From the NCBI GenBank assembly GCA_910586845.1, contig CAJUJV010000045.1:7236-12457 (forward strand): a stretch of 5,222 bases of DNA, in the 5' to 3' direction. The stretch comes from an uncultured Hungatella sp. (lineage in GTDB: Bacteria; Bacillota; Clostridia; Lachnospirales; Lachnospiraceae). Positions 1 through 5,222 of this stretch are shown in pieces (position 1 is the stretch's first letter; each line of letters opens with the position of its first letter). Made by a program: the position numbers and the translations under genes. The notes below the pieces were generated by a model, which saw nothing but the letters and a program-made list of their open reading frames with translations, had not been told where the DNA came from and made no database searches.

Positions 1-1
1 C

Positions 2-469
2 ATGTACACCGAAGAGTATGAGGGCTTCTTCCACCTGGATAATATCTCCGGATGTGTGGAGTCCGCGGTGATGGACTATATTATCCGCGATCACGATATG
101 GACAAATTCCTCGATAAAAAAGCCTACATGGAACGGGCGGCTCAGTATATGAACCAGAAATACGGCGAAGGCACCATTGAGCTGATCATGAAAGATACCT
201 ACTTTAATATGAAAGAAATAATCCAGGAACACATGTATCTCATCGATATTGCCAGATCAGCCATGGAAGAACTGAATATCGAGCCTGTCATCATACCTAT
301 CCGCGGCGGCACGGACGGGGCAACTCTGTCCCACAAAGGACTTCCCTGCCCCAATCTGTGTACCGGCGGTCACAACTTCCACGGAAAATTTGAGTATATC
401 TCTGTTCAGTCCATGGAACGCACTACAGAACTTCTCCTGACCATCGTCAAAAAGTTTGAGGAGATCTGA
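2..469 (+). CDS. pepT: Peptidase T (tripeptide aminopeptidase), C-terminal part, 5' end outside window
   Basis: Peptidase T is a cytoplasmic dizinc exopeptidase of family M20B that removes the N-terminal residue from tripeptides. The 155 visible residues match the C-terminal part of that family. They begin with a YTEEYEGFFHL segment (residues 2-12), corresponding to the family's HTEGYEGFYHL-like stretch at the end of the lid domain. They then carry IPIRGGTDGA (98-107) and TGGHNFHGKFEY (121-132), where His127 corresponds to the C-terminal zinc ligand and the Arg/Gly-rich loop contributes to the substrate pocket. Full-length PepT is about 400-410 residues, so roughly 250 residues, including the other metal ligands, lie upstream. 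The Met codon at position 2 is internal and should not be taken as the start. The stop TGA is at 467-469. The gene converges on the amidohydrolase and overlaps its 3' end by 23 bp. The family call is firm; intactness of the gene cannot be judged. Confidence 0.93.
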   Translation: MYTEEYEGFFHLDNISGCVESAVMDYIIRDHDMDKFLDKKAYMERAAQYMNQKYGEGTIELIMKDTYFNMKEIIQEHMYLIDIARSAMEELNIEPVIIPIRGGTDGATLSHKGLPCPNLCTGGHNFHGKFEYISVQSMERTTELLLTIVKKFEEI

Positions 470-1634
470 AAACGATCTCTCCTGACAAAACAGTCATACT
501 GCAATCCAGCAGAGCTTCTATGTCTTCCAGAGGATTCTTCTCAAACACTGCAAGATCGGCCTTTTTGCCCGGAGTGATGGAACCGTGGGTATCCGTCACT
601 CCCAGGAGCTCTGCCGCGTTGACAGTGCCGCATCGAATCGCTTCCATAGGACTCATCCCGTTTTCCACCATCAGAACCGCTTCAAATGCAGTCTTGTCAT
701 ATTTGTTAAAAGGAGTTCCCGCATCGGTTCCCAATGCAATCTTCACACCCGCCCTGCAGGCCTGACGGAATGTTTCTTTATGGGCTTCTATGGTGTTCTC
801 CACCTTGCGGACCATATACTCCGGGATCCCTGCATCGGTCCCGTATTTTTTGATCCAGTAAGGAGCCGCCAGAGTGGGCACATAAAAGACGCCGTGTTCT
901 TTCATAAAATCAAAACACCACTGATCCATGTAGAATCCATGTTCAATAGAATCCACCCCTGCTCTCAGGGCATTTTTGATCCCTTCCATCCCCTGGGCGT
1001 GAGTAAAAGCTTTGGCTCCCGCTTTGTGGGCCTCTTCCACAGCAGCCCGAAGCTCATCCTCTGTCAGCTGAGGACAGCCCGGCTCCACACCTTTTGTCAT
1101 CACGCCTCCTGTAGCCATGACCTTGATCCAGTTGGCTCCGGCTTTTAACTGTTCTCTTGCTGCTTTCCTGCACTCATCAGGGCCGTCTGCTTCCCTTCCT
1201 TCCCCGTGGCCATGGCCTCCTGTCATACAGATACACCGGCAGGAAGTCTGCATCTGAGGCGCCAGGATGGTTCCTTCCATCTGAGCATTGTGAAGATCCA
1301 CATCAATATAAGACGGCGCTCCTGCATCACGGATATAGGTAACTCCGGAGTTGAGAAGAGTTTTCAGGTTGCCGATGGCACGGATGGTCTGAGCCGCCTG
1401 GCTGATCTCCTGTCTGACTCCGTTTCCTGCATCGGAACACATATGTACATGACAGTTAAACAGTCCAGGCACAACGGTCTTTCCCTTTAAATCCGTCACA
1501 AAAGCGTCTTCGGGGACGGCTGTCTCCGGTCCTGCTTCTGTGATGATCCCGTCTTTCACCAGTATGGTTCCGTCCGGGATCAATGTTTTGTTGACCACAT
1601 CAATAAGATTTCCATGGATAAACGCAGATGTCAT
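447..1634 (-). CDS. Metal-dependent amidohydrolase, imidazolonepropionase / Xaa-Pro dipeptidase-like
   Basis: This 395-residue protein has the layout of the amidohydrolase superfamily: a small beta-sandwich formed by both termini (about 1-55 and 350-395) around a metal-binding TIM barrel. The visible ligands follow the superfamily order. They are the HxH pair His62/His64 in NCHVHM, the probable carboxylated bridging Lys171 in NWIKVMATGG, His212 in FTHAQG, His232 in IEHGF, and the catalytic Asp304 in LGTDAGTPF. The GGHGHG loop at 139-144 is typical of the subgroup often annotated as imidazolonepropionase-like or prolidase; characterised relatives cleave Xaa-Pro or other carboxyl-blocked dipeptides. 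No signal peptide is seen, so it is probably cytoplasmic. The start is supported by AAAGGAG (complement of 1643-1649) eight bases upstream of the ATG. The neighbouring peptidase T makes a peptide-related substrate plausible, but that is inference. True imidazolonepropionase (HutI) is less likely because no other histidine-degradation gene is visible. Family call strong, substrate unknown. Confidence 0.9.
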   Translation of the reverse strand: MTSAFIHGNLIDVVNKTLIPDGTILVKDGIITEAGPETAVPEDAFVTDLKGKTVVPGLFNCHVHMCSDAGNGVRQEISQAAQTIRAIGNLKTLLNSGVTYIRDAGAPSYIDVDLHNAQMEGTILAPQMQTSCRCICMTGGHGHGEGREADGPDECRKAAREQLKAGANWIKVMATGGVMTKGVEPGCPQLTEDELRAAVEEAHKAGAKAFTHAQGMEGIKNALRAGVDSIEHGFYMDQWCFDFMKEHGVFYVPTLAAPYWIKKYGTDAGIPEYMVRKVENTIEAHKETFRQACRAGVKIALGTDAGTPFNKYDKTAFEAVLMVENGMSPMEAIRCGTVNAAELLGVTDTHGSITPGKKADLAVFEKNPLEDIEALLDCSMTVLSGEIVFRSPQTF

Positions 1635-1669
1635 AAGTGAAACTCCTTTCCATTTACAAGTTTACTGTT

Positions 1670-1678
1670 ACTATACCA
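1670..1678 (-). promoter_or_regulatory. Extended -10 promoter of the amidohydrolase gene
   Basis: On the - strand this reads TGGTATAGT: an extended -10 (TGN) followed by TATAGT, one mismatch from TATAAT. No good -35 sits 16-18 bp upstream, which is common for extended -10 promoters. Transcription would begin near 1663, giving a leader of about 29 nt that carries the AAAGGAG ribosome binding site. Predicted by eye only. Confidence 0.45.
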
Positions 1679-1688
1679 CAAAATCATC

Positions 1689-1717
1689 TTGCAGAACAGG
1701 GACAAAAGACATATAAT
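1689..1717 (+). promoter_or_regulatory. Sigma-A-type promoter of the pectinesterase gene
   Basis: A perfect TATAAT at 1712-1717 is preceded at exactly 17 bp by TTGCAG (1689-1694), which keeps the TTG of the -35 consensus. Transcription would start near 1724, leaving a leader of only about 15 nt whose first bases are already the ribosome binding site AGAGGTG (1725-1731), seven bases before the ATG. The promoter lies back-to-back with that of the amidohydrolase inside a 104-bp gap. Confidence 0.6.
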
Positions 1718-1738
1718 CTCTACAAGAGGTGAAAGATC

Positions 1739-2722
1739 ATGATCATAGTCGGATTAAAGGGAGAAGCTTTTTCTTCCGTTCAAAAGGCCCTGGATTTTCT
1801 GGAAGCTCATCCTGAGGAAGAGCCCGGCATTCTTGTCCGTCCCGGAGTCTATAAAGAGAGAGTGGTGGTTCGGATTCCAGGAGTAAAGATTTCAGGAGAA
1901 AGCCGGGAAGCGGCAGAAAAAACGGTGCTGACTCTGGGATTGGGCGGCAGAGAACTTCTGGATGACGGAAAAAAAAGAGGGACTTTCCGTACCTACACCT
2001 GTCTCGTGGATGCACCCGATGTGAGGCTTGGGAATCTTACCATTGAAAACAGTGCCGGGCCGGGGGCAGAGGCCGGACAGGCCATCGCGCTCTATGCTGA
2101 CGGAGACCGGCTGATCGTCGATTCCTGCCGTCTGCTGGGGTGGCAGGATACCCTGTTTACGGCCCCGCTTCCCCCAAAAGAAATCGAAAAAGACGGCTTC
2201 ATCGGACCCAAACAGTTTTCCCCCAGAGAAAACAGAAAGCAGTATTATAAGAATTGTTACATTGAGGGAGAAGTGGACTTTATCTTCGGCGGAGCGACGG
2301 CCTGGTTTGAAGGCTGCACCTTTTTTTCCAAAAATATCGGCCGGGAGATCAACGGATATGTGACCGCTCCCTCCACCCCTGAAGGGCGGGAATTCGGATA
2401 TGTGATGGAGAACTGCCTGTTTACAGGAAATTGTCCTCCCCGGACCGTGTTTCTGGGAAGACCCTGGAGAGAGTGGGGAAAGACCGTGCTCCTGCGCTGT
2501 GAGATCGGCCCTCACATTACGGCCTGCGGCTGGGATGACTGGGGGAAAAAGGCTGCTCATGAGACCTGCTTCTTCGGAGAATTTGGCTGTACCGGACCCG
2601 GAGCCGACGGTTCCGGACGTCCTCACTGGACCCACAGACTGGCAGAAGAGGAAAGCCGGCGCTATACCAAAGATCAGGTTCTTGGAGACGGGACAGGCCA
2701 GACCCCATGGTGGTCTACGTAA
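1739..2722 (+). CDS. Pectinesterase (pectin methylesterase, CE8), no signal peptide
   Basis: Pectinesterases remove methyl esters from homogalacturonan, releasing methanol and acidic pectin. The 327 residues form one CE8 right-handed beta-helix domain. GVYKE (36-40) is the usual first motif. Gln114 in GQAIAL and Gln136/Asp137 in GWQDTL are the oxyanion-hole glutamines and the acid/base aspartate. Asp180 in EGEVDFIFGG is the nucleophile, and Arg241 in LGRPWREW binds substrate; all are present. Between GWQDTL and QYYKNCYIEG there are about 28 residues (140-167) where plant enzymes have about 8, so roughly 20 residues are inserted, including the sequence FIGPKQFSPR. The N-terminus, MIIVGLKGEAFSS, has no signal peptide or lipobox, so the enzyme is predicted to be cytoplasmic and to act on imported methylated oligogalacturonides. 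No pectate lyase, GH28 or sugar transporter is visible nearby. The start is fixed by AGAGGTG at 1725-1731. The gene overlaps the convergent LysR gene by 8 bp. Family call firm. Confidence 0.93.
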   Translation: MIIVGLKGEAFSSVQKALDFLEAHPEEEPGILVRPGVYKERVVVRIPGVKISGESREAAEKTVLTLGLGGRELLDDGKKRGTFRTYTCLVDAPDVRLGNLTIENSAGPGAEAGQAIALYADGDRLIVDSCRLLGWQDTLFTAPLPPKEIEKDGFIGPKQFSPRENRKQYYKNCYIEGEVDFIFGGATAWFEGCTFFSKNIGREINGYVTAPSTPEGREFGYVMENCLFTGNCPPRTVFLGRPWREWGKTVLLRCEIGPHITACGWDDWGKKAAHETCFFGEFGCTGPGADGSGRPHWTHRLAEEESRRYTKDQVLGDGTGQTPWWST

Positions 2723-3626
2723 AGTCTTTGACAATCTTGATATATTCTTTTGCATGATACGGGATGTAGCTGCCTCTCCGGAAGGCGGCTACAAAATCTA
2801 CGGTCGTACACGGATCTCCTACAGAAAAATAGGAGATCTTTTTTTCCAGATGGATATGTTTTAAGTGGGTTTCCGTGACAAAACAGGCTCCGTAACCTTT
2901 GGAGGCCAGTTCTACGGAGGCATGGATGTTGCTTGTCTGAAGTTTGATCCGCGGGATCAGGCCTTTATCCTTAAAAATCTGGTCTACTGTATGACGTGTA
3001 CGCTGTCCGGGGATCTGAAGGATAAAAGGTTCCTCTTTCACCATGTGCAGATCCATCCACGGATATCTGCAGCCCTCCTTTCGTATCCCTGACCTGGCCA
3101 GAGGATGAGAGGCAGACAGAACCAGCAGCACTTCTTCATGGCTGATGATCTCATGATCGATATCGGCACTTCTGATTGGCAGGTTAAAAAAAGCAAGATC
3201 AATCTCGCCGTTTAAGATTTTTTCCTCCAGGATACCGGAATTCGCTTCCAGAATATCCAGTGTCACATTGGGATACAGACTGTGAAAAATAGGAAGCGTA
3301 CACGGAAGCATATAAGTGCCGCGCATGGAAGGAAACGCGATCTTCAGTGAACCGGCATTATTTTTTATGATATCACCCATCTCCTGATCCAGTTCCTTCT
3401 TCAGGTTCAGAATCTCTATGGCTTTTGATACATATCGTTCTCCCGCATAGGTGAGAAGAAACCGATTCCCCAGTTTTCTGAATAATTTCTGTCCCAGGTT
3501 TTTCTCCATGTTCTGAAGAAATTTACTCAGGGTAGGCTGAGTGATGAAAAGCGATTCTGCCGCCTTGGTAATATTCTGATACTTTGCAATGGCAACAATA
3601 TAAGTAAGGTCTTTAAAATCCAACAT
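2715..3626 (-). CDS. LysR-type transcriptional regulator
   Basis: This 303-residue protein is a standard-length LysR-type regulator: an N-terminal winged helix-turn-helix, a linker helix and a periplasmic-binding-protein-like effector domain. The DNA-binding part is FKDLTYIVAIAKYQNIT, then KAAESLFITQPTLSKFLQNME (about 4-41), with the typical AAESLFITQPTLSKFLQNME recognition region. A linker rich in Glu, Lys and Leu runs to about 90. The effector domain begins at GSLKIAFPSMRG (92-103) and shows the LysR-like DLAFFNLP (143-150) and ASKGYGACFVTE (241-252). The start is the ATG at 3626-3624, preceded by AGGGGG (complement of 3631-3636). The frame stays open to an ATG at 3680, but that codon has no ribosome binding site and would add 18 residues before the conserved start. 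It is transcribed away from the PrpF-like gene, the classic arrangement for a LysR regulator and its target. The effector is unknown. It overlaps the pectinesterase tail-to-tail by 8 bp, so it need not regulate that gene. Confidence 0.94.
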   Translation of the reverse strand: MLDFKDLTYIVAIAKYQNITKAAESLFITQPTLSKFLQNMEKNLGQKLFRKLGNRFLLTYAGERYVSKAIEILNLKKELDQEMGDIIKNNAGSLKIAFPSMRGTYMLPCTLPIFHSLYPNVTLDILEANSGILEEKILNGEIDLAFFNLPIRSADIDHEIISHEEVLLVLSASHPLARSGIRKEGCRYPWMDLHMVKEEPFILQIPGQRTRHTVDQIFKDKGLIPRIKLQTSNIHASVELASKGYGACFVTETHLKHIHLEKKISYFSVGDPCTTVDFVAAFRRGSYIPYHAKEYIKIVKDFT

Positions 3627-3663
3627 GATTCCCCCTGATCCCTTATTCTGCGTTTTCACTGTA

Positions 3664-3672
3664 AGTATATCA
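3664..3672 (-). promoter_or_regulatory. Possible extended -10 of the LysR gene
   Basis: Read on the - strand, TGATATACT is a TGN extended -10 with TATACT, one mismatch from consensus. Transcription would start near 3657, giving a leader of about 30 nt before the ATG at 3626. No clear -35 accompanies it. Other AT-rich hexamers further upstream (TATAGT or TATAAA within 3684-3694) could serve instead, so this is a weak call. Confidence 0.3.
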
Positions 3673-3680
3673 AAAAACAT

Positions 3681-3710
3681 TGTTTTATACTATAGTTTTT
3701 ATAAAAAACA
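3681..3710. promoter_or_regulatory. AT-rich dyad, candidate LysR operator upstream of the PrpF-like gene
   Basis: TGTTTTATA (3681-3689) and TATAAAAAACA (3700-3710) are arms of an inverted repeat with a perfect 7-bp core, TTTTATA/TATAAAA, around a 10-bp spacer containing CTATAG. With the predicted start near 3751, the dyad spans about -70 to -41, overlapping the usual LysR recognition site near -65. It is not an exact T-N11-A box, and the region is very AT-rich, so chance symmetry is possible. Confidence 0.35.
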
Positions 3711-3715
3711 TGAAT

Positions 3716-3744
3716 TTAACATATAGTTTTCCAGGATATATAAT
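3716..3744 (+). promoter_or_regulatory. Sigma-A-type promoter of the PrpF-like gene
   Basis: TTAACA (3716-3721, one mismatch from TTGACA) and a perfect TATAAT (3739-3744) are separated by exactly 17 bp. The predicted start is near 3751, with a leader of about 27 nt ending in a perfect AGGAGG. Directly after the -35, TATAGTTTT (3722-3730) repeats the 9-mer at 3691-3699, which lies 31 bp upstream inside the dyad. This is the strongest promoter by sequence in the window. Confidence 0.7.
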
Positions 3745-3777
3745 GATTATCACATATCAATTTATCAGGAGGAAAAA

Positions 3778-4914
3778 ATGAAATTCAGGAGAAAGATTCC
3801 ATGTTCGATCATTCGGGGCGGCACCAGCAAGGGGATTTATTTCCTTGAGCGGGACCTGCCGGAGGAGGGAGATGAGAGAGACCGTTTTCTGCTGAAAGTA
3901 ATGGGAAGTCCGGATCCGAAACAGGTCGACGGCCTGGGCGGGGGAACTTCCGTGACAAGCAAGGCAGCTATTATCCGCCCATCCACGCGGGAAGATGCAG
4001 ATGTAGATTATACTTTTGCCCAGATATCCGTAGACAAACCCCTGGTCAGCTACAAAGGAAACTGCGGCAATATCTCCTCGGGCGTAGGCCCCTTTGCCAT
4101 AGAAAAGGGGTTAGTGGCAGCGAAGGAACCTGTGACAGAGGTCAGGATCTATAACACCAACACAGACAAGGTGATTGTGGCAGAAGTGAGAACAGAACAG
4201 GGGCAGGTACTGTATGAAGGAGAGGCCCGGATTGCCGGAGTCCCTGGTACGGCCTCGCCCATTAAACTGAAATTTATGAATCCCTCCGGCACCATCTCCC
4301 GGGGGCTGCTGCCCACAGGCAACAGGACAGACATTCTCCAGATTCCCGGCCTGGGCCCTCTGGAAGTATCGATTGTGGATGCCGCCAATCCTCTTGTTTT
4401 CGTCAGAGCCGAAGACCTGGGACTTTCCGGAACCGAGCTCCCCGGCGAGCTGGACCAGGATCAGAAAAAACTGGAGCTTCTGGAAACCGTACGTGGAATG
4501 GCAGCCGTAAAGCTTGGACTGATCCAGGATCATCTCACATCTCCCTGGAGCTGCCCCGGAATCCCCAAGATGACCTTTGTAACCGGCCCTGAATCTTACC
4601 GGACCTCAAACGGTACTCTGATCGAAGCAGATCAGGTGGATCTGACAGGCCGCATGATGTCCATGCAGAAAACCCATCCCACTTATGCGATGACAGGAGC
4701 CATGTGTACGGCGGCAGCGGCGGCAGTACCCGGAACCATCGTGGCTAAAGCCATAAGGCAGGGGACAGATCTGAGCTATATCCGCATCGGGCATCCGGGA
4801 GGAATCCTGGAAGCCGGGGTGGACTGTGAACCCGGTGACAAAGAACCAATGATAAATTATACATCCGGCATCCGTACTGCCAATCTTCTGATGGAAGGAT
4901 ATTTCTTTTATTAA
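3778..4914 (+). CDS. PrpF / methylitaconate isomerase family protein (DUF453)
   Basis: The 378-residue protein belongs to the PrpF family, a diaminopimelate-epimerase-like two-domain fold. Its characterised members move a double bond or isomerise unsaturated di- and tricarboxylates: PrpF (2-methylaconitate isomerase), Mii (methylitaconate delta-isomerase of nicotinate fermentation) and GalD (4-oxalomesaconate tautomerase). Visible family motifs are IIRGGTSKG (11-19), GLGGGTSVTSK (52-62), GNCGNISSGVGPFA (94-107), LLPTG (177-181) and RIGHPGG (336-342). Lys62 and Cys96 correspond by position and motif to the catalytic Lys73/Cys107 pair I recall for Shewanella PrpF, so the protein is probably active. 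Length matches the family (about 370-400). A perfect AGGAGG (3767-3772), five bases before the ATG, fixes the start. It lies divergent from the LysR gene, which probably controls it. No prpC, prpD or acnD is adjacent, so calling it PrpF by function is not justified. Substrate unknown; a short unsaturated carboxylic acid is the best inference. Confidence 0.92.
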   Translation: MKFRRKIPCSIIRGGTSKGIYFLERDLPEEGDERDRFLLKVMGSPDPKQVDGLGGGTSVTSKAAIIRPSTREDADVDYTFAQISVDKPLVSYKGNCGNISSGVGPFAIEKGLVAAKEPVTEVRIYNTNTDKVIVAEVRTEQGQVLYEGEARIAGVPGTASPIKLKFMNPSGTISRGLLPTGNRTDILQIPGLGPLEVSIVDAANPLVFVRAEDLGLSGTELPGELDQDQKKLELLETVRGMAAVKLGLIQDHLTSPWSCPGIPKMTFVTGPESYRTSNGTLIEADQVDLTGRMMSMQKTHPTYAMTGAMCTAAAAAVPGTIVAKAIRQGTDLSYIRIGHPGGILEAGVDCEPGDKEPMINYTSGIRTANLLMEGYFFY

Positions 4915-4945
4915 CGTTAATCAGACCCTGATTTTATACCTGTGT

Positions 4946-4970
4946 ATGTGTAATAAACACATTTTGTTTT
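4946..4970 (+). terminator. Weak intrinsic-terminator-like hairpin after the PrpF-like gene
   Basis: ATGTGT (4946-4951) and ACACAT (4957-4962) form a 6-bp stem around loop AATAA, followed by TTTGTTTT (4963-4970). The T-rich tail is good but the stem is short and AT-rich. A second small stem, AATCAG/CTGATT (4919-4933, 3-nt loop), lies just upstream and may add to it. Together they suggest that transcripts of the PrpF-like gene end here, at least partly, before the next gene's own promoter. Confidence 0.4.
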
Positions 4971-5059
4971 AACAGAGCAACAAATTATAGATATAAAGAA
5001 TATTTTCTATGAAAAATATGAATTTGTATTTTAAAACATCGTATATTATAGTTAATGAA

Positions 5060-5078
5060 AAGTATTGTATAGATACTT
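5060..5078. promoter_or_regulatory. T-N11-A dyad, candidate LysR-type operator
   Basis: AAGTAT (5060-5065) and ATACTT (5073-5078) form a perfect 6-bp inverted repeat with a 7-bp centre. T5063 and A5075 give the exact T-N11-A spacing of LysR-type sites. The dyad covers the predicted -35 hexamer of the next gene. Its centre contains TATAG, which also occurs in the dyad and repeat before the PrpF-like gene, although the arms differ. Binding by the LysR protein encoded here is inference. Confidence 0.35.
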
Positions 5079-5093
5079 CTGTTGCTGTATAAA
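5065..5093 (+). promoter_or_regulatory. Promoter of the C45-like gene
   Basis: TTGTAT (5065-5070, the TTG of the -35 consensus) and TATAAA (5088-5093, one mismatch) are separated by 17 bp. The predicted start is near 5100, giving a leader of about 15 nt with a GAGG ribosome binding site at 5106-5109. The hexamers are weaker than those of the PrpF-like gene, as expected of an activated promoter, but this is a prediction by eye. Confidence 0.45.
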
Positions 5094-5114
5094 TTTGCAA
5101 GAGATGAGGGATTT

Positions 5115-5222
5115 ATGAGAGAATATCCGTACATTGAGATCAGAGGAAAGACTGCCTTTGAAAGAGGAATCCAATATGGTTCTTCAGCCAGAGATTACAT
5201 AGTCAGGGCCAGAGATTACTAC
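5115..5222 (+). CDS. Probable C45-type acyltransferase/amidase (acyl-CoA:6-APA acyltransferase-like), 5' part only
   Basis: Only the first 36 residues are visible; the frame is open through the right edge. The segment IEIRGKTAFERGIQYGSSARDYI (residues 7-29) resembles the N-terminus of family C45, whose type member is fungal isopenicillin-N/acyl-CoA:6-aminopenicillanate acyltransferase. There a GTPFExGxxHG-like motif precedes the autocatalytic Gly-Cys cleavage site by roughly 100 residues. The catalytic cysteine and the rest of the Ntn-hydrolase fold lie outside the window, so activity cannot be judged. Bacterial C45 relatives are mostly uncharacterised; amide or N-acyl amino-acid hydrolysis is the family-level expectation, not penicillin synthesis. 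The start is supported by GAGG at 5106-5109, five bases upstream. It follows the PrpF-like gene by 200 bp on the same strand, with its own likely promoter. Confidence 0.68.
   Translation, partial: MREYPYIEIRGKTAFERGIQYGSSARDYIVRARDYY

Noticed and set aside
466..480. Sequence matching a CcpA cre site (TGAAAACG-type) starting at the peptidase T stop codon
   Set aside because: The match is good apart from the first base, but it lies at the 3' ends of two convergent genes and not near any promoter, so a regulatory role is unlikely.
585..1148. Open frame of 187 codons antisense to the amidohydrolase
   Set aside because: It shows no family motifs and is rich in His, Cys, Phe and Ser, as expected of a shadow frame.
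2700..2716. Inverted repeat AGACC/GGTCT near the end of the pectinesterase gene
   Set aside because: It lies before the stop codon and has no following T tract, so it is not a convincing terminator.
1892..2755. Open frame of 287 codons antisense to the pectinesterase
   Set aside because: The protein has no recognisable family features and lies opposite a gene with every catalytic motif intact. It is a by-product of GC-biased codon use.
3627..3680. Upstream ATG at 3680 extending the LysR protein by 18 residues
   Set aside because: It has no ribosome binding site, the extra residues precede the conserved start of the DNA-binding domain, and the region is better read as promoter DNA. The ATG at 3626 has AGGGGG before it.
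4911..4920. Perfect 10-bp palindrome TTAACGTTAA over the stop codon of the PrpF-like gene
   Set aside because: It is short, AT-rich and not repeated elsewhere in the window; there is no support for a function.
5104..5118. Four-codon frame (ATG to TGA) overlapping the start of the C45-like gene by ATGA
   Set aside because: It looks like a translational-coupling leader, but its ATG overlaps the ribosome binding site of the real gene and has no proper site of its own beyond AAGAG directly adjacent. Probably chance.

Overview
The window looks like a piece of a low-to-moderate-GC Firmicutes chromosome, most likely a clostridial gut anaerobe of the Lachnospiraceae type. This is inferred from the strong AGGAGG-like ribosome binding sites, consensus sigma-A promoters in AT-rich gaps between GC-richer genes, and the kinds of protein present. 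No taxonomic marker gene is present, so the assignment is soft. There is no sign of an rRNA, tRNA, CRISPR array or insertion sequence.

Layout from left to right. (1) Positions 2-469, + strand: the C-terminal part of a peptidase T (tripeptide aminopeptidase, M20B), cut by the window edge. (2) Positions 447-1634, - strand: a complete metal-dependent amidohydrolase of the imidazolonepropionase/Xaa-Pro dipeptidase-like group. Its 3' end overlaps that of the peptidase by 23 bp. (3) Positions 1635-1738: a compact divergent promoter region. (4) Positions 1739-2722, + strand: a pectinesterase (CE8) without a signal peptide. (5) Positions 2715-3626, - strand: a LysR-type regulator, overlapping the pectinesterase tail-to-tail by 8 bp. 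(6) Positions 3627-3777: a second divergent promoter region with a near-consensus promoter, an AT-rich dyad and a 9-bp direct repeat. (7) Positions 3778-4914, + strand: a PrpF/methylitaconate isomerase family protein. (8) Positions 4915-5114: a 200-bp AT-rich gap with a terminator-like hairpin, then a promoter whose -35 lies inside a T-N11-A dyad. (9) Positions 5115-5222, + strand: the first 36 codons of a probable C45-type acyltransferase (acyl-CoA:6-aminopenicillanate acyltransferase-like), cut by the right edge.

There appear to be two functional groups. The peptidase T and amidohydrolase both plausibly act on small peptides or related amides in the cytoplasm, and the pectinesterase would demethylate imported pectin fragments. 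The LysR gene, PrpF-like isomerase and C45-like hydrolase form a regulator-plus-enzymes unit in which the LysR protein probably controls the divergent isomerase gene and perhaps the C45 gene. The substrate of that unit cannot be read from the sequence. No prpC, prpD or acnD gene lies beside the PrpF homologue, so a methylcitrate-cycle role is not supported here. No clearly new system is visible. The LysR/PrpF/C45 grouping is the most interesting part.
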